Shown here: in pieces, positions 1 through 5,939 of the stretch
How the letters are laid out: the number at the start of each line of letters is the position of its first letter
Numbering within the stretch: the first letter of the stretch is position 1
Made by a program: the position numbers and the translations under genes
Notes under the pieces: generated by a model
Told to the model about the DNA's origin: nothing
The model's database searches: none
What the model saw: only the letters and a program-made list of their open reading frames with translations
Assembly (NCBI GenBank): GCA_017543025.1
Contig: JAFYGX010000099.1
Location: forward strand, 1-6,274
Direction: 5' to 3'
DNA length: 6,274 nt
Origin: Solobacterium sp.
Lineage (GTDB): Bacteria; Bacillota_I; Bacilli_A; Erysipelotrichales; Erysipelotrichaceae

Positions 1-12
1 TCCGTGCGGTCA

Positions 13-888
13 TCATCCCTTGACCGCTCCGGACATGCCTTCGACGTAGAAGCGCTGCATGAAGATAAAGAGGATCGCGATCGGAATCGAGATCACGACC
101 GCGCCAGCCGCGAAGCAGGTATACCACTGATAGATATACTCCTTCTGCAGCATGTTCCAAAGGCCGATGGCTACCGTGAACTGATCGGAGTTGGCACGGC
201 ATAATACCTTGGCGAAGATAAAGTCGACCCATGGTGCGATAAAGGAAGTCATGACGGTGTAGATGATGATCGGCTTGGCAAGTGGCATCGTGATCTTGGT
301 GAATACCTGCCAGTTCGTCGCACCGTCGATCACCGCAGCTTCATCGATCGAGCGGGGAATCGTATCGAGATACCCTTTTGCGATCTGGAAGCCAAGACCC
401 GCACAGGCGGAATAGACAATGATAAGACCGATGCGGATCGCGGATCCTTCTGTAAGACCCATCGCCTTTAAGATGAAGTACTGGGCGATCATCGTCATAA
501 AGCCCGGGAAGAGTCCAAGGATCATGGCGAGGTTCATGTACGGCTTACGGAACTTGAAGCGCATCCGGCTCAGAGAATACGCAACCGACAGGACGAAGAA
601 GGTGCTGATGATGCAGCAGACGATCGCGATGATCAGCGTATTCATGAACATCTTCGGGAAATTAAGCACGTTCCGATCCGTAAAGAGCTTGATGTAGTTG
701 TTCAGCGTATAGCCCTGGGGAAGGAAGGTGTTCGTGTAAGCACCCGGCTCCGCCCTAAAGCTTGTCAGTACGATCCAGAAGATCGGAAGCAGCCAGATGA
801 AGGCAAGCACCGCAAGCAGGATGTGGACCAGAAGATTCACGATGCGCTTGCGAAGACTTGGTTTGTTATACTTCTCGTTATTCATCAC
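13..888 (-). CDS. malG: Maltose/maltodextrin-type ABC transporter permease MalG
   Basis: Inner-membrane permease subunit that pairs with MalF to form the channel of a maltose/maltodextrin-type importer. The 291-residue product has a cytoplasmic basic N-terminus and about six hydrophobic segments (roughly residues 18-43, 81-104, 117-141, 150-172, 204-225, 258-279). The permease EAA loop, which contacts the ATPase, is at 183-202: EAA at 183-185, G189, I199 and P202, with Met in place of the usual Leu before the Pro. The C-terminus SGAVKG resembles the GGVKG end of Escherichia coli MalG, so the gene is complete. The start is GTG at 888, 7 bases after a GGAGG (896-900), overlapping the malF stop by 4 bases. 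An ATG at 885 overlapping the stop as TGATG is almost as good and would remove one residue. Tight overlap implies translational coupling with malF. Exact sugar specificity is inferred from family and gene order. Confidence 0.93.
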   Translation of the reverse strand: MMNNEKYNKPSLRKRIVNLLVHILLAVLAFIWLLPIFWIVLTSFRAEPGAYTNTFLPQGYTLNNYIKLFTDRNVLNFPKMFMNTLIIAIVCCIISTFFVLSVAYSLSRMRFKFRKPYMNLAMILGLFPGFMTMIAQYFILKAMGLTEGSAIRIGLIIVYSACAGLGFQIAKGYLDTIPRSIDEAAVIDGATNWQVFTKITMPLAKPIIIYTVMTSFIAPWVDFIFAKVLCRANSDQFTVAIGLWNMLQKEYIYQWYTCFAAGAVVISIPIAILFIFMQRFYVEGMSGAVKG

Positions 889-2228
889 ATGAACGCCTCC
901 TCATTCTTGTAGGAACTGGAATTGCGGTAGGTAATCAGGGTCACGATCGTAAGGATCACGAAGGTCATGATTCCGATGACCGCACCAAGGTTGTAGTACT
1001 GCTGGTCGATCGTCAGCTTGTAGAGCCACGTGACTAAAAGATCGGTCTGACCTGCGGTATCTCCGACATACGTCGGTCCGCCTCCCGAAAGCAGGTAGAT
1101 GACATTGAAGTTGTTGATGTTTCCGACAAAGCTTGCGATGAGATACGGGGTCGTGACAAACAGCATGTACGGAAGCGTAATGCTGAAGAAGGTCTTGACC
1201 GGACCTGCACCGTCCACTTTGGCCGCTTCATAGAGCTCAAGCGGAATGTTCTGCAGAATACCCGTGACCTGAAGCATCGTATACGGAATACCGACCCAGA
1301 GGTTGATCACGATGATCGTGATCCGAGCGAGCATCGCATTCGTCCAGAACGGAATCGGTGTCGTAATAAGACCGAGGTTCTTGAGCAGCACATTCACCGC
1401 GCCCGAAGGCTGCAGCATGATGTTCATGATCATGAGCGTGACAAACTGGGGAACCGCGATCGAAAGCACGAAGCAGAACCGCCAGAAACCCTTGGCCTTG
1501 GTGTCCTTGCGGTTGATGATCAGAGCCAGGATCATGCCGAGGATGTAGTTCAGGAACGTTGCGAAGAACGCCCAGACTACCGTCCACGCCAGGACATGCC
1601 AGAACTGACGGCCGATATTGCCGTTCATGTTCAGGACACGGCCGAACTGATGGAGACCGTCCCAGTCAAACAGCATCAGATGCTCGTCTTCCTTGGAATA
1701 GGTCGTAAAGGCCATCGAGATCATGTATACAAGCGGAACGATGTTAAAGATGAGAATGCCAAGGCACGGCAGCGTCATCAGGGTGATATGAAGGTTTCCG
1801 TCAAACAGTGCCGCGATGTCTTCTTTGAGACTGCGCACATGTTCGCCCCTCTCGATCATCTTCTGAAGCTTATAGGAATGACGCATCTGCAGAACCCAGA
1901 GCACAATGATCGCCGCAATGACAAACAGCGTAATGACCCCGGCAAGCAGGATCTGCTGGGAGTTATCGCCCACAGTGTACTCATAGATCTGCTTGGCTTC
2001 ATTCCAGACCTTGCCCTGCGCTTCGGTGCCTAGACTCGGCATCATAGAAAGATTATGAAAGCCGGTATTGATCATGTAGAAAAAGAAGGCAATCTCACAC
2101 AGAAGAACCATGATTCCCTTGATTACCTGCCTGTGCATGATCATACCGATGCCCATCACAAGCGCGGAAAGCCGGGTCCAGAGGTCTCCTTTTTTCAGTG
2201 CATTGCCGATACTGATTGTTTCATCCAT
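885..2228 (-). CDS. malF: Maltose/maltodextrin-type ABC transporter permease MalF
   Basis: Second membrane subunit of the importer. The 447-residue product has the long N-terminal extension typical of Gram-positive MalF proteins: hydrophobic segments near 21-55 and 91-115, then a cytoplasmic stretch, then the transport core with segments near 150-174, 209-238, 248-273, 302-326, 355-381 and 411-434. The EAA loop is intact at 334-353: EAA at 334-336, G340, I350, then LP at 352-353. The sequence SGGGP at 381-385 is also typical of this permease class. The start ATG at 2228 is preceded by AAGGGA with a 10-base spacer (2239-2244), a weak ribosome binding site compared with those of malE and malG. 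The N-terminal residues GNALKKGD fit the family, which supports this start. It lies 95 bases downstream of malE and overlaps malG. The weak site and the hairpin in the preceding gap both suggest less MalF than MalE. Confidence 0.93.
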   Translation of the reverse strand: MDETISIGNALKKGDLWTRLSALVMGIGMIMHRQVIKGIMVLLCEIAFFFYMINTGFHNLSMMPSLGTEAQGKVWNEAKQIYEYTVGDNSQQILLAGVITLFVIAAIIVLWVLQMRHSYKLQKMIERGEHVRSLKEDIAALFDGNLHITLMTLPCLGILIFNIVPLVYMISMAFTTYSKEDEHLMLFDWDGLHQFGRVLNMNGNIGRQFWHVLAWTVVWAFFATFLNYILGMILALIINRKDTKAKGFWRFCFVLSIAVPQFVTLMIMNIMLQPSGAVNVLLKNLGLITTPIPFWTNAMLARITIIVINLWVGIPYTMLQVTGILQNIPLELYEAAKVDGAGPVKTFFSITLPYMLFVTTPYLIASFVGNINNFNVIYLLSGGGPTYVGDTAGQTDLLVTWLYKLTIDQQYYNLGAVIGIMTFVILTIVTLITYRNSSSYKNEEAFM

Positions 2229-2270
2229 AAATGATTAGTCCCTTAATAACAGTCAGAGTGACGGAACGAA

Positions 2271-2299
2271 TACGGCCGGACTGCTGGAGTCCGACCGCA
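2271..2299 (-). promoter_or_regulatory. Strong malE-malF intergenic hairpin without U-tract
   Basis: Read on the mRNA strand, the malE-malF gap holds a 12-bp stem (two G-U pairs, otherwise Watson-Crick) closed by the five-base loop CCAGC. It begins 25 bases after the malE stop. No run of U follows (the next bases are TTCGTTCCGT), so it is not a standard rho-independent terminator. The likely role is to block 3' exonucleases and stabilise the malE part of the transcript, comparable in position to the REP sequences between malE and malF in E. coli. The pairing is seen in the sequence; the role is inferred. Confidence 0.7.
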
Positions 2300-2323
2300 G
2301 CCATTCCTGAAATGATGGTTGTG

Positions 2324-3568
2324 TTACTGAACCGCAGAGGTGTTCATGGCCTCGTTCATGGATTCTGTCTTTTCTGCCGCATTGTCATGCGTAACAGTTC
2401 CTGCAACGAGTTCCTTGCCCATGGACTCTGCCGGTCCCCAGTAGTTGCCCATATCAGCCTGGAGCGGCTGAACGATGGAAGCGTATCCCATGGTATTCAT
2501 CTGTGCCTTTGCGAGAGCGTCATCACCGACGTTGATATTGGAATCGGTCGGGATGATGTTGCGCAGATCATAGTGATCCTGCTGAGCGGATGTGCTTCCG
2601 AGGTATGCCGCAAGTGCAACTGCAACTTCCGGATGCTCGCTGTAGAGCGCGGTTGCCGGGTTGACGCCGATTGCCTTGGAGCCTGCGAAGGACTTCATCT
2701 GCTTTCCATCCATGATGGTCGGTGCCGGTGCGATGCCGAGGTTATCGCCATAGGCATCCTGTGCCTTCTGGTAATCCCAGGTTCCGGAGAAGAATGCCGC
2801 AGCATCTGCGTTGTTGGAAACATCACCGTTGGAGAAGTTCGGGTTCGCCGCGAGATCAACGAGGTAGTTGGTAACTTCAACTGCCTTATCTCCGCTGAAG
2901 TCGATACCAGCAGCAGCGTCATTGCCGTCTGCGCCGAACAGTGTGCAGCCGTTGGCTACATACATTGCGGCAATGTACCAGGAGTTTTCAAGCGGGAATG
3001 CGACCTTGCCCTTTTCGAGCATTGCATCAAGAGACTTGACATCGTCTTCGGTGAATACGCTCTTGTCGTAGTACATGAACCAGGTATTGGCGGTAAACGG
3101 TACACCATAGACAGAGCCGTCATACATTACGGTATTAACGGTCGTCTCGGAGTTGTTTGCCTTGATCGCATCAACGGTCTTTCCGCCGAGTTCAGCGATT
3201 CCGCCAGCCTTCAGCAGATCAGGGATCTGGTCGTTCGCAAACATGTAGACATCTGCGGCAGCGCTCGGGTCAGTGGAGACGTTGGTCTTCGCATCACCTT
3301 CGGAGCAGACACCATAGTTGAATGTGAGTTCCCAGTCAGGATGTTCTGCAGCGAACTTCTCGCATTCGGTCTGGAGCCACTTGCCGTTGTCATCGGACTG
3401 ATCTTCCTGCGGTCCCCAGACGGTTACGGTCGCAACGACCTTCTCGTCGGAAGTGCCCTCATCAGAGCCGCCGGATGTGGATGTGCTTCCGCTGGACGAT
3501 GAGGATCCGCCGCATCCGGCGAGCATCGCAACGGCAAGCAGTGATGCACAAATCTTTTTGAAATTCAT
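2324..3568 (-). CDS. malE: Maltose/maltodextrin-type ABC transporter substrate-binding lipoprotein MalE
   Basis: Extracellular sugar-binding lipoprotein that delivers substrate to MalFG. The 414-residue product starts with a lipoprotein signal peptide: a KK pair at 4-5, a hydrophobic core to residue 17, and the lipobox LAGC with the lipidated Cys at 19. A Ser/Gly/Thr-rich flexible linker follows to about residue 42. The mature domain is a family 1 type solute-binding fold: VWGPQ near 50-54, the DVYMFANDQI segment at 106-115 (as in DIFFWAHD of E. coli MBP), YGVPF at 154-158 and MYYDKS at 165-170. Length matches the family. The ATG at 3568 follows a purine-rich AAGGAAGGAAAGG stretch, and no other start would retain the signal peptide. 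First gene of the malEFG operon, directly downstream of the operator-rich promoter, so probably sugar-induced and catabolite-repressed. The preferred ligand (maltose, maltodextrin or another glucoside) cannot be read from sequence alone. Confidence 0.92.
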   Translation of the reverse strand: MNFKKICASLLAVAMLAGCGGSSSSSGSTSTSGGSDEGTSDEKVVATVTVWGPQEDQSDDNGKWLQTECEKFAAEHPDWELTFNYGVCSEGDAKTNVSTDPSAAADVYMFANDQIPDLLKAGGIAELGGKTVDAIKANNSETTVNTVMYDGSVYGVPFTANTWFMYYDKSVFTEDDVKSLDAMLEKGKVAFPLENSWYIAAMYVANGCTLFGADGNDAAAGIDFSGDKAVEVTNYLVDLAANPNFSNGDVSNNADAAAFFSGTWDYQKAQDAYGDNLGIAPAPTIMDGKQMKSFAGSKAIGVNPATALYSEHPEVAVALAAYLGSTSAQQDHYDLRNIIPTDSNINVGDDALAKAQMNTMGYASIVQPLQADMGNYWGPAESMGKELVAGTVTHDNAAEKTESMNEAMNTSAVQ

Positions 3569-3620
3569 ACCTTTCCTTCCTTAGTAAAAACAATGATTTC
3601 AAATGATTTATTGAATCAGC

Positions 3621-3634
3621 TGTAAGCGTTTTCG
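3621..3634 (+). promoter_or_regulatory. LacI-family/cre-like operator A
   Basis: The 14-base sequence tgtaagcgttttcg fits the CcpA cre consensus TGWAANCGNTNWCA with one mismatch (the last base). It lies downstream of the predicted transcription start of malE, where a bound LacI-family repressor (CcpA or a MalR-type regulator) could act as a roadblock. It forms a direct repeat with operator B: 3620-3638 and 3644-3662 match at 17 of 19 bases with a 24-base period. Confidence 0.6.
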
Positions 3635-3644
3635 GAAATATCTC

Positions 3645-3658
3645 TGTAATCGTTTCCG
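3645..3658 (+). promoter_or_regulatory. LacI-family/cre-like operator B
   Basis: The sequence tgtaatcgtttccg has the central CG and flanking T-G-T-A-A of LacI-family operators and two mismatches to the cre consensus. It is head to head with operator C, together forming a 26-base near-perfect inverted repeat at 3645-3670 (12 of 13 pairs). Its CG centre is 24 bases from that of A and 12 from that of C. Confidence 0.55.
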
Positions 3659-3670
3659 GAAACGTTTACA
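3657..3670 (-). promoter_or_regulatory. LacI-family/cre-like operator C
   Basis: On the minus strand this reads TGTAAACGTTTCCG, a copy of the same motif as A and B in opposite orientation, overlapping B at the TTTCCGGAAA centre. The inner part AAACGTTT is a perfect palindrome. It lies just after the predicted malE transcription start, so a bound regulator should interfere directly with initiation or promoter escape. Two mismatches to the cre consensus. Confidence 0.6.
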
Positions 3671-3682
3671 GCTGATAAATTC

Positions 3683-3711
3683 AGTTTATATAAGCGCTTT
3701 CATCATGTCAA
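3683..3711 (-). promoter_or_regulatory. Predicted sigma-A promoter of the malEFG operon
   Basis: A perfect -35 box TTGACA lies at 3706-3711 on the minus strand. Two -10 candidates overlap: TATAAA at 3685-3690 (spacer 15, five of six bases) and TAAACT at 3683-3688 (spacer 17, four of six). The start of transcription would be near 3676, giving a leader of about 105 bases. It is the only convincing promoter upstream of malE. Confidence 0.7.
3689..3703 (-). promoter_or_regulatory. cre-like operator D inside the malE promoter spacer
   Basis: On the minus strand this reads ATGAAAGCGCTTATA, matching the 15-base cre consensus WTGNAANCGNWNNCW at all but one position (T for C at 14), with a perfect AAGCGCTT palindrome at its centre. 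It fills the space between the -35 and -10 boxes of the malE promoter, so binding by CcpA or a related repressor would exclude RNA polymerase. The CG centre is 32 bases from that of operator C. Confidence 0.65.
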
Positions 3712-3804
3712 CCTGTCTCTTGTGAAATAAATAACAGTTGTCTATTTTGTCATTTTCTTTGCCGGCTTCGGAAAATACATCCGATTCCCTTTGGATCATG
3801 TGAG

Positions 3805-3850
3805 CGGTCTCGGAAAAGCTGTAGACGCTTAACCGAGCCGTTTTCTTTTT
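3805..3850 (+). terminator. Rho-independent terminator on the + strand
   Basis: The stem CGG(T)CTCGG at 3805-3813, with one bulged T, pairs with CCGAGCCG at 3833-3840. An inner AAGC/GCTT stem (3816-3819 with 3827-3830) sits inside, and the T-rich tract ttttcttttt follows at 3841-3850. It acts on + strand transcripts only; the reverse strand has no U-run after the stem. No + strand gene precedes it in this window, since malE lies on the other strand. It may end a short RNA, be left over from a lost gene, or shield the transposase from read-through. Confidence 0.65.
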
Positions 3851-3861
3851 GTGTTTTTGAC

Positions 3862-3902
3862 ATTTGCCCCCTAACGACCGGGGCAAATTTACTGAAATTT
3901 GC
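3862..3902. repeat. Three overlapping inverted-repeat arms upstream of the transposase
   Basis: Arm L (atttgcccc, 3862-3870) pairs with arm M (ggggcaaat, 3880-3888) as a 9-bp stem. Arm M, read as gcaaattt (3883-3890), also pairs with arm R (aaatttgc, 3895-3902) as a perfect 8-bp stem with the loop ACTG. The two hairpins share arm M and exclude each other. The location, about 75-110 bases before the transposase start, fits the left end of the IS. The other IS end is not in the window, so a terminal repeat cannot be confirmed. Confidence 0.5.
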
Positions 3903-3948
3903 TATTGACATATTTCTGAAAATCGCGGCCTCGCTTCGCTCGGCCTTG

Positions 3949-3975
3949 TGGTAGAAGCCGAGGAGGTTTCTACCA
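3949..3975 (+). promoter_or_regulatory. Hairpin presenting or masking the transposase ribosome binding site
   Basis: The arms tggtagaa (3949-3956) and ttctacca (3968-3975) form a perfect 8-bp stem that ends at the first base of the ATG start. The 11-base loop contains the Shine-Dalgarno AGGAGG (3961-3966), which is 8 bases from the ATG at 3975. A competing stem, CTCGGC (3939-3944) with GCCGAG (3957-3962), would cover part of the AGGAGG. Such structure may limit transposase translation. The pairing is seen; the effect is inferred. Confidence 0.55.
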
Positions 3976-4289
3976 TGTTGTTACATATTTCATCTGCTTC
4001 TGATTACGAAGAATTCCTGCACGATGAGAAAAACAATTTATCTTTTTCTGATCGCAAACGTCTTGAACAGAATCAACGACTTCGTCCTGCCTTATGGAGG
4101 TTCCGCAAAATGGACCCTGCTCTTGCTTTGGATATCATCCTTCCGCTTTACTCACAGGTTGCCGGTCGTCCAGCCTTTGATCCCGCCATTCTTCTCCGCT
4201 CTTTTCTTCTCATGCAGCGTTTTGATTTTTCTTCGGTGGACAACTGGGTTGCCGAAGCACGCTCCGATCCATGCATTCAGTACATCATA
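3975..4289 (+). pseudogene. N-terminal fragment of an IS transposase (DUF772-type), truncated
   Basis: The ATG at 3975, 8 bases after AGGAGG, opens a frame whose first 105 residues look like the N-terminus of a DDE transposase of the DUF772-containing kind (IS1182/IS5-like). The frame has an N-terminal LWRFRKMDP segment at 40-48, GRPAFDPAILLRSFLLMQRF at 64-83 (the usual Asp-Pro-hydrophobic DUF772 motif) and a following DNWVAEARSDP segment at 89-99. After residue 105 (IQYII) the frame runs into AT-rich DNA and then antisense of the recombinase gene. The frame stays open to 4583 only by chance there. No catalytic Asp/Glu region is present, so the gene is dead. A GTG at 3948 would extend the frame but lacks a ribosome binding site. 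Full-length relatives are several hundred residues. The exact IS family is uncertain. Confidence 0.7.
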
Positions 4290-4335
4290 TCTTTAGAGAT
4301 TATTATTAATACAAAAATTTCTGAACACAACGCAC
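4285..4335. other. Probable boundary between truncated IS and serine-recombinase element
   Basis: Transposase similarity stops near 4289. The recombinase operon's terminator begins at 4336. The 45 or so bases between are AT-rich (tattattaatacaaaaattt at 4301-4320) and belong to neither coding region. Large serine recombinases often lie next to one end of their element, so an attachment-site half could be here. No crossover core can be recognised without the other end or an empty site. Confidence 0.45.
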
Positions 4336-4361
4336 AAAAAAACGCCCCCAAGCCGGGAGCG
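4336..4361 (-). terminator. Rho-independent terminator of the recombinase operon
   Basis: On the minus strand the stem CGCTCCC/GGGGGCG (7 bp, one T-G pair) closes the loop GGCTT and is followed directly by seven T. It lies 11 bases after the recombinase stop codon. It should end transcription of both recombinase genes before it reaches the IS remnant and the mal promoter. Confidence 0.88.
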
Positions 4362-4372
4362 CTGTATGATTC

Positions 4373-5938
4373 CTACATTTTAACTTCTATCTCAAGACCA
4401 GATTTGAACTCAAAGACCAGCCGATCATCGTATACCGTGATCTTCTCGATAAGCTTCCGAACAAGTGCCTCATCATACTCTGTGATGCCACCCTCCTGCT
4501 TATCCAGGAACGAACCGAGGTATTCCACCTGCTGTTGCAGTGCAATGTTCTGCGCGTCTTCCAGAAGGAGCTTCTGTTTCTGATCACGCAGCCGCTCAAT
4601 CTCGTCACCGATCGTATCAAATTCCTGTCGGGCATCTGCTTTCTTAATCACTTCAGTCTGCAGCTTTCCAAGTTGGTTATCGATTTCTGCAATCGCAGCT
4701 CTGTTAGAGGAACCTACAACCTTTGCGACATTCTGCTTCAACACCTCCAGCATCTCATCCTTTTCCCCGATGAGCTGGTTCACCGCTTCAACAACCGCTG
4801 CGTGAAGATCTTTCTCAAAAATGGTGCGGGATTGACAGTTGATATCGTTCTTTCTTTTCTGAAGCCGGCTGACGCACCGCCATACCGGTACATGTTCTCC
4901 TTTCAGAAGCCACTGCGTTCTCTGATAAATATCACCGCAGTGCCCGCAGTAAACCATGCTGGATAAAGCGTATTTCCCGCTGTACACACTTTTGCGGCCG
5001 GTACCGGTTTTCAGGTTTGCCCTGCGCACCATTTCTTCCTGTACCATTCTGTAAACGTGCCGAGGAATGATGGCTTCATGATCGTCTTCCACATAGTACT
5101 GAGGAGCGATGCCGTTATTAACCACTCGCTTCTTTTTCAGAAAATCGGTTGTTACGGTCTTCTGAAGCAGTGCATCCCCTATGTACTTCTCGTTCATCAG
5201 GATCTTCCTGAGCGTACTGGCACGCCAGAGTTCACTGCCGGCGGCAGTCTTTATCCCATCAGCGGTTAACCCTTTTCCAATCTCATAGTAGCTTTTCCCT
5301 TCCAGGAATTCCCGGTAGATCCGCTTTACTACCTCAGCCTGTTCCGGGTTGATGATCAGATTACCTTCCTCATCCTTATCGTATCCCAGAAACCTGTTTG
5401 TACATACCTGTACCTTTCCTTCCTGGTATCGGTACTGCAGACCAAGCCGAACATTCTGTGAAAGGCTCTGACTCTCCTGTTGTGCAAGGCTTGCCATGAT
5501 GGTGAGCAGAACCTCGCCCTTTGATTCCATTGTATTGATGTTCTCTTTCTCAAAAAATACCGGAATGTTCTTATCCTTCAGTTCGCGGATGTACTGCAGA
5601 CAGTCCAGCGTGTTTCTGGCAAACCGGCTGATCGACTTCGTGATAACCATCTCTATTTTCCCGCCCATGCAGTCTTCGATCAGACGGTTGAACTCTTCAC
5701 GCTTTTTGGTGTTAGTCCCGGAAATGCCTTCGTCTGCATAAATTCCTGCCAGCTGCCATCCGGGATGATTCGTAATGTATTCAGTGTAATGCTTCACCTG
5801 AGCCTCATAGCTGGTGGCCTGCTCTTCCGACTCCGTAGAGACCCGGCAGTATGCCGCAACCTTCAGTTTTGGTGCTTCTTCGGGTCGTGGACCCGTAACT
5901 TTATTCTTATTGGGCGGTATCACTCTTACTGTCGCCAT
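4373..5938 (-). CDS. Large serine recombinase (site-specific integrase/excisionase type)
   Basis: A 521-residue large serine recombinase that cuts and rejoins DNA at attachment sites through a phosphoserine link, as in TnpX-like transposases and phage integrases. The N-terminal resolvase domain has YCRVST at 30-35 with the nucleophile Ser34, DEGISGT at 69-75, and KSISRFARN at 101-109 holding the conserved Arg105 and Arg108. The helix linking to the DNA-binding region runs to about 170. The recombinase domain follows (about 184-300, with [17 protein letters not shown] and [13 protein letters not shown]). A zinc ribbon uses Cys331, Cys334, Cys355 and Cys368. A charged, probably coiled-coil stretch at about 380-470 follows, and a C-terminal [15 protein letters not shown] segment ends the protein. 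All domains are intact, so it is probably active. The ATG at 5938 follows AGGAGG by 6 bases and lies one base after the stop of the upstream recombinase-like gene. It likely moves the element whose end is near 4290. Element type (integrative conjugative element, mobilisable element or prophage) cannot be told. Confidence 0.93.
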   Translation of the reverse strand: MATVRVIPPNKNKVTGPRPEEAPKLKVAAYCRVSTESEEQATSYEAQVKHYTEYITNHPGWQLAGIYADEGISGTNTKKREEFNRLIEDCMGGKIEMVITKSISRFARNTLDCLQYIRELKDKNIPVFFEKENINTMESKGEVLLTIMASLAQQESQSLSQNVRLGLQYRYQEGKVQVCTNRFLGYDKDEEGNLIINPEQAEVVKRIYREFLEGKSYYEIGKGLTADGIKTAAGSELWRASTLRKILMNEKYIGDALLQKTVTTDFLKKKRVVNNGIAPQYYVEDDHEAIIPRHVYRMVQEEMVRRANLKTGTGRKSVYSGKYALSSMVYCGHCGDIYQRTQWLLKGEHVPVWRCVSRLQKRKNDINCQSRTIFEKDLHAAVVEAVNQLIGEKDEMLEVLKQNVAKVVGSSNRAAIAEIDNQLGKLQTEVIKKADARQEFDTIGDEIERLRDQKQKLLLEDAQNIALQQQVEYLGSFLDKQEGGITEYDEALVRKLIEKITVYDDRLVFEFKSGLEIEVKM

Positions 5939-5939
5939 T

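Larger units (their letters stand above)
3615..3676 (-). repeat. Long imperfect inverted repeat in the malE leader
   Basis: The arms are 3615-3635 and 3656-3676, 21 bases each with 19 matches, separated by 20 bases. The arms include CAGCTG at their outer ends and enclose LacI-family-like operator sequences. If transcription starts about 3676, as the upstream promoter predicts, this repeat would be the first 60 or so bases of the malE mRNA and could fold into a large 5' stem. On the RNA strand the two mismatches are C-A pairs. It may reflect operator symmetry, RNA structure, or both. Confidence 0.65.

Noticed and set aside
1..13. Possible start of a further operon gene (ATG at 13-11 overlapping the malG stop as TGATG)
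   Set aside because: Only four codons are visible and the preceding AAGGGA is a weak and closely spaced ribosome binding site. It cannot be supported from this window.
2231..3502. 423-codon + strand reading frame antisense to malE
   Set aside because: It lies almost entirely opposite malE, whose lipobox and binding-protein motifs are unmistakable. The antisense product is Cys/Val/Ile-rich without family features; this is a codon-bias shadow.
3615..3676. Riboswitch or T-box in the malE leader
   Set aside because: The leader is short and its structure is explained by the operator repeats. No specifier loop, T-box motif or known riboswitch core was seen.
3601..3680. CRISPR-like array from the repeated TGTAANCG motif
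   Set aside because: There are only three short degenerate copies in mixed orientation with overlapping spacing, which fits operators and not a repeat-spacer array.
3686..3886. 66-codon minus-strand reading frame upstream of malE
   Set aside because: It overlaps the malE promoter, operator D and the + strand terminator, has no ribosome binding site before its start, and has no recognisable domain.
3857..3910. Two TTGACA sequences (3857-3862 and 3905-3910) as transposase promoters
   Set aside because: Neither has a recognisable -10 box 15-19 bases downstream, so no promoter is called.
4290..4583. C-terminal continuation of the transposase frame past codon 105
   Set aside because: It runs through the recombinase terminator and then antisense to the recombinase gene. 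The residues lose transposase character, so the open frame is accidental.
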